64,000 nucleotides of DNA from Pseudohongiella sp. (GTDB lineage Bacteria; Pseudomonadota; Gammaproteobacteria; Pseudomonadales; Pseudohongiellaceae). Positions within the stretch are counted from its first letter, which is position 1. Each line of letters starts with the position of its first letter. The position numbers were made by a program, and so were the translations under genes. The DNA is taken from assembly GCF_011050365.1 (NCBI RefSeq), contig NZ_DRFV01000015.1:1-64000 (forward strand), given 5' to 3'. The notes beneath the pieces are model-generated. The model saw only the letters and a program-made list of their open reading frames with translations, was not told the DNA's origin and did not search any database. Of the stretch, positions 10,601 through 18,526 are shown piece after piece.

Positions 10601-11536
10601 TTGACGGTGGCGCAGAATCTGTCCCGACTCAAGCAACAATTCAGTAACAGCCCGGCGGCATCAACCCGGGCCTCGGTGCATCCGCTGGAGCGCACCGGGA
10701 TCACCGATTGGGATTTCGGCGATCTGCCCGCCAACGTTGAAACCAACGAAGGCATCCGGCTGGTGCGCTATCCGGCTATCAGGGACGAAGGCGCTAGTGT
10801 CGCCATTGTGCTATGCGAATCGGAACACAAGGCCGCGCAGATATCCCAGCATGGCCTGGCGCGGCTGCTGATGTTGAGAACAACGCAGCAAAAAAACATG
10901 ATCCTCAAGCAACTGGGTCGCGTACAAACAGCACTGGGACTGAAGCTGATTACGCAGGACAAATCATGGTTGGAGAACGCGGTATCTGCCGCTTACCGAC
11001 TCAGTTTTCGTCTGAACGAACAACGGATTCTGACGCGTGCTGAATTTGAGGCATTGCTCAGCGACGGCAAGGCTGAGCTGGTCGGGCAGGCCGGTCGTTT
11101 GAGCCGTTTGCTGACCGACAGTTATGACCTGTTGTTTGATATCAGGCGTCGCCTGTCTGCACTGCCTGCCGCTTACCGTAAAGCAGCAACGGATATCGAA
11201 GCGCAACTGGTAATCCTGTTTCCTGCTGAATTCCCGGATTCAGTACCGGATGCCTGGCTTTGGGAATATCCGAGGTATTTGCAAGCGGTAGTGCAGAGAC
11301 TGGAAAAAATGCCGTCGCAGCCGGCGCGGGATCAGGAGATGCAGTCAGTGCTAAATGAGCTGACCCGTCTGTACGGTCAGGACAGTATACAGGCACGTGT
11401 TGATGACGAGAGCAAGCTGGCAGACTTCCCGTGGTGGCTGCAGGAGTTGCGGGTTTCGCTGTTTGCCCAGGCTCTGGGGACCCGGGGACCGGTGTCCGAG
11501 AAGCGGCTGCGCAAGCTGCTCGAACCCCCCCGTTAG
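7631..11536 (+). CDS. hrpA: ATP-dependent RNA helicase HrpA
   Basis: A 1301-residue DEAH-box helicase, the usual HrpA length (~1300). Motifs in order: Walker A GETGSGKT (97-104), PRRLAAR (motif Ia), DEAH (194-197), SAT (226-228) and QRAGRCGR (motif VI). These are followed by the helicase-associated/OB-fold region and the long C-terminal DUF3418-type domain that marks HrpA. In E. coli HrpA acts on RNA, including mRNA processing and ribosome rescue. The start ATG at 7631 lies 9 bp after fadD. Its stop is followed by the mlaA promoter region. The identification is secure. Confidence 0.95.
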   Translation: MSKDLRSRIRQCLSADQFALQQALSRLNRQIADGPADAGHQQAVTALQARIDKSIARVQSRRARIPHINYPPELPVSEKRQDIADALKQHQIVVVAGETGSGKTTQIPKICLELGYGVKGLIGHTQPRRLAARAVASRIADELGETLGQGVGYQVRFSDNTTENTFIKLMTDGILLAEIQQDRYLNKYEVLIIDEAHERSLNIDFLLGYLKRLSRQRPDLKIIITSATIDVEKFSRHFSDAPIISVSGRTYPVEILYQDPAELETENKDEDILLAGVMQALRRMESIERERRQAPGDALVFLSGEREIRDLAMALRKQELRQTEILPLYARLTQNEQQRIFAPHKGRRIILSTNVAETSLTVPGIRYVIDSGLVRISRYSVQSKVQRLPIEPVSQASANQRAGRCGRVASGVCIRLYSESDFLSRPEYTDPEIQRTNLSAVILQMLLLKLGDISQFPFVEAPDRRAINDGFKLLDELGAINRERKLTETGRAMARLPVDPRLGRMLLEAAGRHSLYELLIIVSALSVQDPRETPADKRQAARERHQQFANGQSDFLSWVVLWDEVEKQRQELTQGQFRKFCKDNFLSWMRLREWRETHRQLSLSCQSLGYKAPLRTEDQVPDYESVHRAMLPGSLNQLGQKTQDGFYLGSRGRKFSLFPSSALYKKMPPWIVSAELIETSRLFATMAARIEPEWAVDAAPHLLRRDYFEAHWEKKRGEVVAYEKISLFGLTLIEKRAVSYGSIDPALSRDIFIREGLVAEQLETQLPFYQANMELLATIRRQEEKERRPDILVSDDQLAAFYDVRLSPSVNTVAALEHWYREPQQQQADPLRMQREHVIARAIDQDSAHAFPDSAAVQHNELSINYRFEPGSDEDGISIDVPALLIGSLTQLDLDWAVPGLVQERAIALMKSLPKALRKQFVPVPEFVTQALDGSGQGKTVPQTQTLTELLADRAWSLKRIRIAPEQWDPATIPLHLQPRIRVLDAKGKVLTVAQNLSRLKQQFSNSPAASTRASVHPLERTGITDWDFGDLPANVETNEGIRLVRYPAIRDEGASVAIVLCESEHKAAQISQHGLARLLMLRTTQQKNMILKQLGRVQTALGLKLITQDKSWLENAVSAAYRLSFRLNEQRILTRAEFEALLSDGKAELVGQAGRLSRLLTDSYDLLFDIRRRLSALPAAYRKAATDIEAQLVILFPAEFPDSVPDAWLWEYPRYLQAVVQRLEKMPSQPARDQEMQSVLNELTRLYGQDSIQARVDDESKLADFPWWLQELRVSLFAQALGTRGPVSEKRLRKLLEPPR

Positions 11537-11643
11537 GGCTATATCAAGCTCACTGCTTATCTGGGATAATACGCGCCGTTGTGATGGGTCATTGGTCAGC
11601 GCGCCGGTTTTTAAGGGCTGGTTGTTGTGGAGTGTTAAAGCAA

Positions 11644-12387
11644 ATGCAGTATCGGTTTGGCAAGATTATAACTCAGTCGCTGTCCTGGGCTCTGTCGCTG
11701 GTTCTCGGCGGGTTCCTGGGCATGGCAACCAGTGGTGCTGCTGCGCAGCAACCGTCTGACTATGATCCGTGGGAGCCGGTGAATGTTAAAGTGTATGCCT
11801 TTAACGACTATGTTGACCGCAAGATTTTGCGTCCGGTGGCTAACGGTTATACCCGTTATGTGCCGCGTCTGGCACGGGTAGGCGTAAGCAATTTTTTCAG
11901 TAATATCAATAATATTTCAGTGCTTGCCAACAATCTTCTGCAATTCAAGCTGGAAGCGGCGGCCAATGACACCGGACGCCTGATGCTGAACTCGTCATTC
12001 GGTGTCTTCGGATTGATTGATATTGCCACCTGGGCAGGTTTCGACAAGAACGAAGAGGATTTTGGTCAGACTCTGGGTTACTGGGGTATGCCACCCGGAC
12101 CCTATGTAGTGCTTCCGCTGTTCGGTCCCAGTACTGTGCGGGACAGTTTCGGTTATGCCACCGACACCTACACCAATCCACTCAACCATCGTGATGACGA
12201 CCTGCTGCGAAATGCCGCATTCGTTTTGCAACAGATAGACCGCCGGGTGGATGCAATGTCAGTGGAGACGTTGATGTCTGGCGATCCGTACATTTTTACC
12301 CGGGAAGCGTATCTGCAGCAGCGTGCGTACCTGGTCAAGGATGGCGAGGTGGCCGATCAGCAAAGCGACTGGGGTAACTGGGACTAG
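11644..12387 (+). CDS. mlaA: Phospholipid-trafficking outer-membrane protein MlaA (VacJ), without a lipobox
   Basis: MlaA removes misplaced phospholipids from the outer leaflet and hands them to the Mla pathway. The family signature DPWEPVNVKVYAFND (residues 41-55) and the LRPVANGYTRYVP, GQTLGYWG and GPYVVLPLFGPS blocks are all present. The ATG at 11644 gives 247 residues with a signal peptide whose best cleavage site is after Ala34 (TSGAAA/QQ). There is no cysteine anywhere in the protein, so the usual lipid anchor is absent. A longer frame starting inside hrpA (11431) adds sequence unlike the family. TGTGGAG lies ~10 bp upstream of the chosen start. No mlaBCDEF genes are in the window. Confidence 0.9.
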   Translation: MQYRFGKIITQSLSWALSLVLGGFLGMATSGAAAQQPSDYDPWEPVNVKVYAFNDYVDRKILRPVANGYTRYVPRLARVGVSNFFSNINNISVLANNLLQFKLEAAANDTGRLMLNSSFGVFGLIDIATWAGFDKNEEDFGQTLGYWGMPPGPYVVLPLFGPSTVRDSFGYATDTYTNPLNHRDDDLLRNAAFVLQQIDRRVDAMSVETLMSGDPYIFTREAYLQQRAYLVKDGEVADQQSDWGNWD

Positions 12388-12408
12388 AGACCAGGACTAG
12401 AGACCAGG
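12383..12408 (+). repeat. 13-bp tandem duplication at the mlaA stop
   Basis: ACTAGAGACCAGG occurs twice in direct tandem (12383-12395 and 12396-12408). The first copy contains the mlaA TAG stop at 12385-12387, so the duplication sits at the very end of the gene and in the short convergent gap to the leftward TerB-like gene. Confidence 0.85.
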
Positions 12409-12428
12409 ACGGGGATCATGGTCGGGGC

Positions 12429-12890
12429 TTAACGACCGCCATCCCGAACCCGGAGTTTGGTCCTGATGAAGTCGCTGTGTGACACGTAAAGCAGGTCGGC
12501 AGTTTTACGGATCATCTGCTCTTCATACTTGTCCAGATGATCATCGGCCAGCGCCAGCCGCCACAGATTCTCCACCAGCTGAACCTTGTCTTCATACTGA
12601 TAAGCCTCGTTTACCAGGCTGGTGAATTCATACAGCGACACGGCCTGGGCGGCTTCGTCTTCGGCCAGCGCAATGATTTCGTCCAGTTGTCGCTGGTCCA
12701 GGTCAAAGGTCTTTTCCAGCACCCGGCGCATCATATCGGTCTCCCGTTCATCAATGTGCCGGTCGGTTTTCAGTAGTTCAAACATCAGCGCCGCACTGGC
12801 CAGTCGGAGACGGCTGACTTTATGTTCGTTGGTTTCCTGCTCGGGACTGGCGAGTTGACTGTCAAAAAATCGTTTGATCGCAACTATCAT
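12429..12890 (-). CDS. TerB-family protein
   Basis: A 153-residue all-helical acidic protein with the TerB/DjlA-N pattern: RLRLASAALMFELLKTDRHI, ERETDMMRRVLEKTFDLD and LVENLWRLALADDHLDKYEE. The repeated acidic DRHID/DDHLDKYEE segments resemble the metal-binding helices of TerB proteins, which are linked to tellurite or stress responses in general. No signal peptide or membrane helix is visible. The start ATG (12890) overlaps the dusA stop by four bases, so the two are probably translated together. There are no other ter genes here, so a tellurite role should not be assumed. Confidence 0.8.
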   Translation of the reverse strand: MIVAIKRFFDSQLASPEQETNEHKVSRLRLASAALMFELLKTDRHIDERETDMMRRVLEKTFDLDQRQLDEIIALAEDEAAQAVSLYEFTSLVNEAYQYEDKVQLVENLWRLALADDHLDKYEEQMIRKTADLLYVSHSDFIRTKLRVRDGGR

Positions 12891-13942
12891 ACGTTCTCCT
12901 TCAATTGTTCTTCCTGACGCATGTCACCTGTGGCGCTGGTGTCGGCCTCGGCAAGCGCACATGCGTCCCTGAGTACGGAAATACCAGCGTTTTTGCGGAA
13001 TGCGTTTTCGCTGAGATGGCGCCGGAACAGACGCCCTCCGCTCTGACCCTTGAACAGACCCAGGATATGACGCGTCATGTGCTGCAGCGCCGTGCCCTGC
13101 GCCAGTTGTTCTTCGACGTAGGGCAGGTAGGCGGCGATGATATCAGCCCGCGACGGCACCGGCAGGGTGTCAGCAAACAGCTGCTGATCAACCTGTGCCA
13201 GTATGTAGGGGTTCTGATAGGCCTCGCGGCCCATCATGATACCGTCCAGTGCTGGCCCGTCGCTGCCTTCCAGCAATGATCGGGTCTGCTCCAGCGAACT
13301 GATGCCGCCATTGATGATGATCTCAAGCTCGGGATAACGTTGCTTGATGCCTTTTACGCGTGGGTAATTGAGTGGTGGCACGTCCCGGTTCTGTTTTGGG
13401 CTGAGTCCCTGCAGTACTGCAATGCGGGCATGAATGATAAAAGTACGACAGCCGGCGCCGGCGACAGTTTCGACAAAGCGTTGCAGAAACTCATCGCTAT
13501 CCTGATCGTCTATACCGATACGCGATTTGACGGTAACCGGCAACGCTGTTGCCGCCTGCATGGCGCTGACGCAGGCGGCCACGAGCGCTGGCTCCGCCAT
13601 CAGGCAGGCGCCGAACTTGCCAGATTGGACGCGGTCACTGGGACAGCCGATGTTGAGATTGACTTCATCATAGCCCCATTGCTCGGCCAGCGTCGCGCAA
13701 TGCGCCAGTGCGTCCGGGTCGCTGCCACCCAGTTGCAGGGCAAGCGGATGCTCTGCCACGTCGAACTTCAGATGTCGTGCCACATCTCCGTGCAACAGTG
13801 CGCCGGTTGTCACCATTTCGGTATACAGTCGGGCGTGCCGACTGAGCAGGCGCAGGAAATATCGCTCGTGGCGATCGGTCCAGTCGAGCATGGGAGCGAC
13901 ACAGAAGCGATGTGGGCTGACCTTGGTGTGTACTTGGTTCAA
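12887..13942 (-). CDS. dusA: tRNA-dihydrouridine(20/20a) synthase
   Basis: An FMN-dependent reductase that makes dihydrouridine in the D-loop of tRNA. The 351-residue protein has the DusA signature VAPMLDWTDRHERYFLR near the N-terminus, the catalytic cysteine in NIGCPSDRVQSG (C100), and the FMN-binding ARIAVLQGLSPKQNR and IINGGI segments. The reading frame is closed by TGA 13952-13954, and the only start codon before the conserved region is TTG at 13942, with a weak Shine-Dalgarno. An ATG at 13955 is out of frame. It is divergent from gltX across a 209-bp gap. Its stop overlaps the start of the TerB-like gene. Confidence 0.93.
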   Translation of the reverse strand: MNQVHTKVSPHRFCVAPMLDWTDRHERYFLRLLSRHARLYTEMVTTGALLHGDVARHLKFDVAEHPLALQLGGSDPDALAHCATLAEQWGYDEVNLNIGCPSDRVQSGKFGACLMAEPALVAACVSAMQAATALPVTVKSRIGIDDQDSDEFLQRFVETVAGAGCRTFIIHARIAVLQGLSPKQNRDVPPLNYPRVKGIKQRYPELEIIINGGISSLEQTRSLLEGSDGPALDGIMMGREAYQNPYILAQVDQQLFADTLPVPSRADIIAAYLPYVEEQLAQGTALQHMTRHILGLFKGQSGGRLFRRHLSENAFRKNAGISVLRDACALAEADTSATGDMRQEEQLKENV

Positions 13943-14045
13943 AACTGCTGCTCATGATATTAAAACGGGCCAACAAGTATAACAAAGACCGGGCGTCAGG
14001 GCGTCCTGTCTCATCGCATGCGTGGTGAAGATTGGCACCATCACG

Positions 14046-14104
14046 TATAATCGGGCTCTTTTCCGGACATTTGTTTCGGGCTTTGGTTCGGGCATTAGTC
14101 CGGA
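14046..14104 (+). promoter_or_regulatory. Candidate gltX promoter (-10) and leader inverted repeat
   Basis: A perfect TATAAT lies at 14046-14051. The matching -35 at 17-bp spacing (TGGTGA, 14023-14028) is weak. The predicted leader of ~95 nt carries an inverted repeat TCCGGAC/GTCCGGA (14062-14068 and 14098-14104) whose loop contains two TTCGGGC copies. The promoter is plausible; the role of the leader structure is unknown. Confidence 0.5.
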
Positions 14105-14151
14105 CAACGATCTGAACCAGCTGAAATTTTTGCAACGACTGCAGGAGTCCC

Positions 14152-15681
14152 ATGTCAAATACGTCAACATCACCGGTTCGAACCCGGATTGCGCCTTCAC
14201 CTACTGGCGATCCGCACGTCGGAACTGCCTATATCGCCCTGTTCAATCGCTGTTTCGCCCGCCAGCACGGCGGCGAATTCATTTTGCGTATTGAGGACAC
14301 CGATCAGACGCGCAGCACGGCCCGTTCGGAACAGGACATTTTGCAGGCGTTGCGATGGTTGGGACTGGACTGGGCAGAAGGACCGGATAACGGCGGCCCT
14401 CACGGTCCCTATCGGCAGAGCCAGCGCAGCGACATCTATCGTCAGCATATTGAACTGCTGATGGACAAGGGGCAGGCGTTTCGCTGTTTTTGCTCGGCAG
14501 AGCGCCTGGATGCCGTGCGTGCCGAGCAAATGGCCAACAAACAGACTGCGGGATATGACGGCCACTGCCTGACGCTGACCGAGGCAGACATTGCGGCAAA
14601 ACTGGCTGCCCGCGAGTCACACGTCATTCGCATGAAAGTGCCCCGTGACGGTGAGTGCGTTTTTCATGACCGTTTGCGCGGAGAGATTCGCATCAACTGG
14701 CAGCAGATTGATATGCAGGTGTTAATGAAGTCAGATCATTTGCCGACCTATCATTTCGCCAACGTGGTAGACGACCATCTGATGGAAATCACCCATGTGA
14801 TTCGCGGCGAGGAGTGGATCAATTCCACGCCCAAGCACATTCTGTTGTACCAGCATTTTGGCTGGCAGGTACCGGAATTTTGTCACATGCCTTTGTTGCG
14901 CAATCCGGACAAGAGCAAGCTGAGTAAACGCAAAAACCCAACGAGTATTTCCTATTACCAGGACATGGGATATCTGCCTGAAGCCCTGGTCAATTATCTG
15001 GGTATGATGGGCTGGACAATGCCGGATGGCCGCGAAAAATTTTCGCTGGCCGAGATGGAATCGGCGTTTGATATTGACCGCGTGTCATTGGGTGGTCCGG
15101 TATTTGATGTGGAGAAGCTGAACTGGCTGAACGGCAAATATATTCGGGAGAATCTCGACACCGAGACGTTTACCGAAGCTTACAGCCAGTGGGCACTTGC
15201 CAATAACAAAATGGCTGACATCGTTCCGCTGATCAAGGACAGAGTGGAGCGTTTCAGTGATGTAGTGCCACTGGCCGGATTTTTTCTCAGTGGCCTGTTG
15301 CCGATTCAGGCACAGGATTTCAACCACAAGCAGTTGAGTGAGGAGCAGTGCAAACACATTCTGCAATTCTATGTGTGGCAGCTGGAGCAAATGAGTGAGT
15401 GGACGCGAGAGGGTATTGAGCAAAGCGCCCAGCATCTTGCCGCATTCATGGAGATCAAGATCCGCGAAACGCTGTTTCCATTGTTTGTCGCGATCACCGG
15501 CAGAGCGGTGTCGGTGTCGGTGATTGATGCCATCACCATTCTGGGTCTGGACATCAGCCGGGCGCGTATCCGGCAGGCGATTGAAGTGCTGGGTGGTGTG
15601 TCCAAGAAAGAGGCCAAAGTACTGGAGAAACGTTTCCGCGATCTGCAGGCTTTTGCTGCGGCGGCGCAGGCTGACGAGTGA
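14152..15681 (+). CDS. gltX: Glutamyl-tRNA synthetase
   Basis: Charges tRNA-Glu with glutamate. This 509-residue class I synthetase has the HIGH-type motif PHVGT (residues 21-25) within [21 protein letters not shown], the IEDTDQTRS segment, and the KMSKS-type motif KLSKRK at about residue 258, followed by an all-helical anticodon-binding C-terminal half. The ATG at 14152 has CAGGAG just upstream. The enzyme could be discriminating (tRNA-Glu only) or non-discriminating, and this cannot be decided by eye. A tRNA-Ala gene with its own promoter follows. Confidence 0.94.
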   Translation: MSNTSTSPVRTRIAPSPTGDPHVGTAYIALFNRCFARQHGGEFILRIEDTDQTRSTARSEQDILQALRWLGLDWAEGPDNGGPHGPYRQSQRSDIYRQHIELLMDKGQAFRCFCSAERLDAVRAEQMANKQTAGYDGHCLTLTEADIAAKLAARESHVIRMKVPRDGECVFHDRLRGEIRINWQQIDMQVLMKSDHLPTYHFANVVDDHLMEITHVIRGEEWINSTPKHILLYQHFGWQVPEFCHMPLLRNPDKSKLSKRKNPTSISYYQDMGYLPEALVNYLGMMGWTMPDGREKFSLAEMESAFDIDRVSLGGPVFDVEKLNWLNGKYIRENLDTETFTEAYSQWALANNKMADIVPLIKDRVERFSDVVPLAGFFLSGLLPIQAQDFNHKQLSEEQCKHILQFYVWQLEQMSEWTREGIEQSAQHLAAFMEIKIRETLFPLFVAITGRAVSVSVIDAITILGLDISRARIRQAIEVLGGVSKKEAKVLEKRFRDLQAFAAAAQADE

Positions 15682-15750
15682 TTCAGCACTGCGCGCAAGC
15701 GGCTGCGGTGAGATTGCCCGACGCTTGTGCGGAAAAAGCCATTTAAGGCA

Positions 15751-15779
15751 TTGACAGCAAGGGGGGTGATGCCTAAAAT
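15751..15779 (+). promoter_or_regulatory. Sigma-70-type promoter of tRNA-Ala
   Basis: TTGACA (15751-15756), exactly 17 bp, then TAAAAT (15774-15779). The -35 is consensus and the -10 matches 5 of 6. The bases after the -10 (GCGCGATC) form a GC-rich discriminator of the type seen at stringently controlled stable-RNA promoters. The predicted start near 15786 leaves a short 5' leader before the tRNA. Confidence 0.85.
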
Positions 15780-15809
15780 GCGCGATCTCTGCACAACGCA
15801 GGGAATGAA

Positions 15810-15885
15810 GGGGCTATAGCTCAGCTGGGAGAGCGCAACGCTGGCAGCGTTGAGGTCATCGGTTCGATCCCGATTAGCTCCACCA
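15810..15885 (+). tRNA. tRNA-Ala (anticodon GGC)
   Basis: A 76-nt cloverleaf ending in an encoded CCA. The acceptor stem GGGGCTA pairs with TAGCTCC and includes the G3.U70 wobble pair that specifies alanine. The anticodon arm is CAACG-CTGGCAG-CGTTG, with GGC at positions 34-36. The T arm is ATCGG-TTCGATC-CCGAT. It reads GCC and GCU alanine codons. It is flanked by a strong promoter upstream and a perfect terminator hairpin downstream, so it is an independent transcription unit. Confidence 0.97.
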
Positions 15886-15899
15886 TACAGCAGGAAACA

Positions 15900-15934
15900 A
15901 AAAAGGGGTCAAGCTTGCGCTTGACCCCTTTTTT
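15900..15934. terminator. Bidirectional rho-independent terminator between tRNA-Ala and gltA
   Basis: A perfect 10-bp stem GGGGTCAAGC/GCTTGACCCC (15905-15914 and 15919-15928) with a TTGC loop, preceded by a run of A and followed by six T. It can stop tRNA-Ala transcription rightward and gltA transcription leftward. Confidence 0.93.
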
Positions 15935-15948
15935 GTTGGTTCCTGTCT

Positions 15949-15982
15949 GGTTTTTCGCCGAACGGAAGGTCGGCGAAAAACC
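15949..15982. other. Perfect 12-bp hairpin just 3' of gltA
   Basis: GGTTTTTCGCCG (15949-15960) and its exact complement (15971-15982) flank a 10-nt loop, ending 13 bp from the gltA stop. It has no T-run of its own. It would fold at the 3' end of the gltA mRNA ahead of the 15900-15934 terminator and may protect the transcript. Confidence 0.7.
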
Positions 15983-15995
15983 GGATTTGACGGGA

Positions 15996-17279
15996 TTATT
16001 TCGTCGGGTAGTCGCGTTTGGTGGCACCTTTGTACAACTGACGCGGACGTCCGATCTTGTAGGAGCTGCTGATCATTTCGTTCCAGTGTGCAATCCAGCC
16101 GGGCGTGCGGCCGAGGGCAAAAATCACCGTGAACATGCTTGTGGGTATGCCGATGGCTTTCAGGATAATGCCGGAGTAGAAGTCGACGTTAGGGTACAGT
16201 TTGCGTTTGATAAAGTAGTCGTCTTCCAGGGCAAATTTTTCCAGTCGGCGAGCGATTCTGACCAACGGGTCGTTTTCAACGCCCAGGTCCGCCAGCACTT
16301 CATCACAGATCTTGCTCATGACCCTGGAGCGGGGATCGAAGTTTTTGTAAACGCGGTGACCAAAGCCCATCAGGCGGAAAGGGTCGTCCTTGTCTTTGGC
16401 TTTGGCGATGAACTCCTCAATGCGGGATTCGTCACCAATCTCATTCAGCATATTCAGTACGGCTTCATTGGCGCCGCCATGTGCCGGGCCCCAAAGCGCC
16501 GCTATGCCCGATGCGATGCAGGCGTAAGGGTTGGCGCCGGTTGAGCCGGCCAGGCGCACAGTCGACGTCGAGGCATTCTGCTCGTGATCCGCATGCAGCA
16601 GGAAAATCACATCCATGGCCTTGGCCAGCACCGGGCTGACATTGGGCGCTTCAGCGGGTACGCCGAACATCATGTGGAGGAAGTTTTCTGAATAGCTGAG
16701 GGAGTTGAGCGGGGACATGACGGGCTGGCCGATGGAGTGCTTGTAGGTCATCGCTGCCAGCGTCGGCATTTTGGCAATCAGGCGAATCGCGGCCAGTCTT
16801 CGGTGCCCGGCATCGTCGATGTCGAGACCGTCATGATACTGGGCGGCCAGAGAGCCGCACAGGGAAATCATCACTGCCATCGGGTGCGCGTTGCGCTGAA
16901 AGCCGTTCAGCAAGTGCGAGGTTTGGGAATCCACCATGGTGTGCAGGGTGATTTCTTCGACAAATGCGGCCTTGGCTTTGTCGTCAGGCAATTCGCCGTT
17001 AAGCAGGAGGTAACAGGTTTCCAGGTAGTCCGAATGATCGGCCAGCTGGTCAATGGGGTAGCCCCGGTGTAACAGGACGCCGGCGTCACCATCTATGTAG
17101 GTGATCGCGGATTCGGTTGAGGCGGTTGACATGAATCCGGGGTCGTAGGTAAAGACGCCTTTGGATACCAGGCTGCGCACGTCAATAACGTCCGGGCCGA
17201 TGCTGCCTTCCAGTACCGGAAGTTCAATCACTTCCTGGCTGCCGGCCAGGCTCAAGCGGGCTTTTTTTTGTTCACTCAT
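15996..17279 (-). CDS. gltA: Citrate synthase (type II)
   Basis: Condenses oxaloacetate and acetyl-CoA, the entry step of the TCA cycle. From the ATG at 17279 the protein has 427 residues, the usual length of the NADH-sensitive hexameric type. The catalytic blocks are present: [18 protein letters not shown], the [14 protein letters not shown] histidine region, and [13 protein letters not shown] with the downstream aspartate region. AGGAG lies ~9 bp before the start. A longer frame to 17372 adds unrelated residues. It is divergent from sdhC, as in Pseudomonas, and the shared ~500-bp gap probably carries the control region for both. Confidence 0.96.
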   Translation of the reverse strand: MSEQKKARLSLAGSQEVIELPVLEGSIGPDVIDVRSLVSKGVFTYDPGFMSTASTESAITYIDGDAGVLLHRGYPIDQLADHSDYLETCYLLLNGELPDDKAKAAFVEEITLHTMVDSQTSHLLNGFQRNAHPMAVMISLCGSLAAQYHDGLDIDDAGHRRLAAIRLIAKMPTLAAMTYKHSIGQPVMSPLNSLSYSENFLHMMFGVPAEAPNVSPVLAKAMDVIFLLHADHEQNASTSTVRLAGSTGANPYACIASGIAALWGPAHGGANEAVLNMLNEIGDESRIEEFIAKAKDKDDPFRLMGFGHRVYKNFDPRSRVMSKICDEVLADLGVENDPLVRIARRLEKFALEDDYFIKRKLYPNVDFYSGIILKAIGIPTSMFTVIFALGRTPGWIAHWNEMISSSYKIGRPRQLYKGATKRDYPTK

Positions 17280-17789
17280 AGTGTACTCCTGACTGATAAA
17301 CTTCCAGCTGCCAGCAATTGCGTTCCCATGGAGAAACGACAAGCAGTCTGCTCTCGGTATGTTATCCCTCAATATATGTCGATAACGACTACGGACCTGT
17401 TACGCTGCGTTTCTGTTTTTGTCTCATATATTTGATGCTAGGGGAGGCAGGGCCAGCGGCAAAACCGCTACTTTACCATAATCCGGCCCCGGGTCACTCC
17501 CCGAATGCGGATAAATTATTGTGGTTGACAAAACGTTGTCACATATTGGCCAAAACCCACGCCTTTGCCCTGTGTTTTATTGTATTCCCGTCCCTATAAG
17601 TCTATACTCAGCGGCCGAACTCCCGGTCTTTTATAATACCGGTGAAGTTAACGAAGCGCCTGAATGAGCACAGGAAATTGTCCTGACAGGGACCCTGCTC
17701 TGGTTCAGACTCTCCGGAGGTTGATCAGCGCGTTGTGGCTGGTCTTATCGCTAACCGCGTCGTCATCGGCGCTGACTAAGTGGCTACCA
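17280..17789. promoter_or_regulatory. gltA/sdhC divergent intergenic region
   Basis: About 500 bp with no convincing gene. Promoter-like elements on the sdh side include TTGTAT-17 bp-TATACT (17580-17608, weak -35) and an isolated TATAAT (17632-17637). A TTGACA at 17525-17530 lacks a good partner. A run of codons from 17664 is in frame with sdhC but looks like leader rather than protein. I cannot identify regulator sites with confidence. Confidence 0.4.
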
Positions 17790-18164
17790 GTGAAAGACAA
17801 CAGACCCAAAAATCTCGAACTTCAAACCCTTCATTTTCCGCTGCCGGCGATTACATCGATCCTGCATCGAATTTCCGGCGTAATCATTTTCGTCGGCATT
17901 GCTATTTTGCTGTTCCTGCTGGCCGAGTCTCTGCGCTCCGAGCAAGACTTTGGCAATGTCCAGCAATGGCTGACCTCACCGCTGGTCAAATTCGTGGTGT
18001 GGGGCGTGGTGGCAGGACTTCTCTACCACCTGATTGCCGGCATTAAACATTTGATCATGGATACGGGCGTCGGTGAGACCCTGCAGGGCGGTATTAATGG
18101 TGCCCGTCTTGTCGTTATCGTATCTGCTATCGCAATTATCGCCGCGGGGGTTTGGATATGGTGA
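17790..18164 (+). CDS. sdhC: Succinate dehydrogenase cytochrome b556 subunit
   Basis: One of the two membrane anchors of complex II, carrying haem b and part of the quinone site. Sequence from VKDNRPKNLELQTLHFPLPA matches the SdhC N-terminus, followed by SILHRISGVI (heme/quinone region) and three membrane helices at about residues 23-45, 62-85 and 100-124. The GTG at 17790 gives 124 residues, close to the 129 of E. coli. The same frame extends to an ATG at 17664, which would add 42 residues unlike the family, so I prefer the GTG, although its Shine-Dalgarno (TAAGTGG) is modest. The stop overlaps sdhD by seven bases. Confidence 0.85.
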   Translation: MKDNRPKNLELQTLHFPLPAITSILHRISGVIIFVGIAILLFLLAESLRSEQDFGNVQQWLTSPLVKFVVWGVVAGLLYHLIAGIKHLIMDTGVGETLQGGINGARLVVIVSAIAIIAAGVWIW

Positions 18165-18526
18165 AGAATGTCATGAGTTTTGGCCGTAGTGGCCTGTCGG
18201 ACTGGGTTATTCAGCGCGTCAGTGCTGTCATCCTGGCTGTTTATTTTGTCGGCCTGCTCGGTTTCCTGGTGATGACACCTGACCTGGGGTATGCCGAGTG
18301 GCAGGCGCTGTTCAGCAGCACCTGGATGCGGATTGCCAGTCTCGCCGCGCTGTTGGCGCTGTGCGCGCACGCCTGGATTGGCATGTGGACCATTGCCACC
18401 GATTACCTGAACAATTACATGATCGGCAGCAAGGGCACCGTGATCCGGTTTCTGTTTCAGGCAGCGTGTGTGCTGTTGATATTCATCTACCTCGTCTGGG
18501 GTGTTCAGATTCTGTGGGGACTATAA
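18158..18526 (+). CDS. sdhD: Succinate dehydrogenase membrane anchor subunit
   Basis: The second hydrophobic anchor of complex II, 122 residues from the ATG at 18158 (MVKNVMSFGRSGLSDWVIQR). The pattern GRSGLSDWVIQRVSAVIL matches the SdhD N-terminal region. Three membrane helices lie at about 20-40, 55-75 and 92-118. The heme-ligand type region LCAHAWIGMWTIATDY is in the second helix and its exit. The start overlaps sdhC by seven bases and the stop TAA directly abuts the sdhA ATG, so the subunits should be made in step. Confidence 0.92.
   Translation: MVKNVMSFGRSGLSDWVIQRVSAVILAVYFVGLLGFLVMTPDLGYAEWQALFSSTWMRIASLAALLALCAHAWIGMWTIATDYLNNYMIGSKGTVIRFLFQAACVLLIFIYLVWGVQILWGL

Noticed and set aside
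15821-16027. Minus-strand frame ending LIGIEPMTSTLPALRSPS
   Set aside because: It is antisense to tRNA-Ala and crosses the terminator. This peptide is a well-known false protein produced by tRNA genes.
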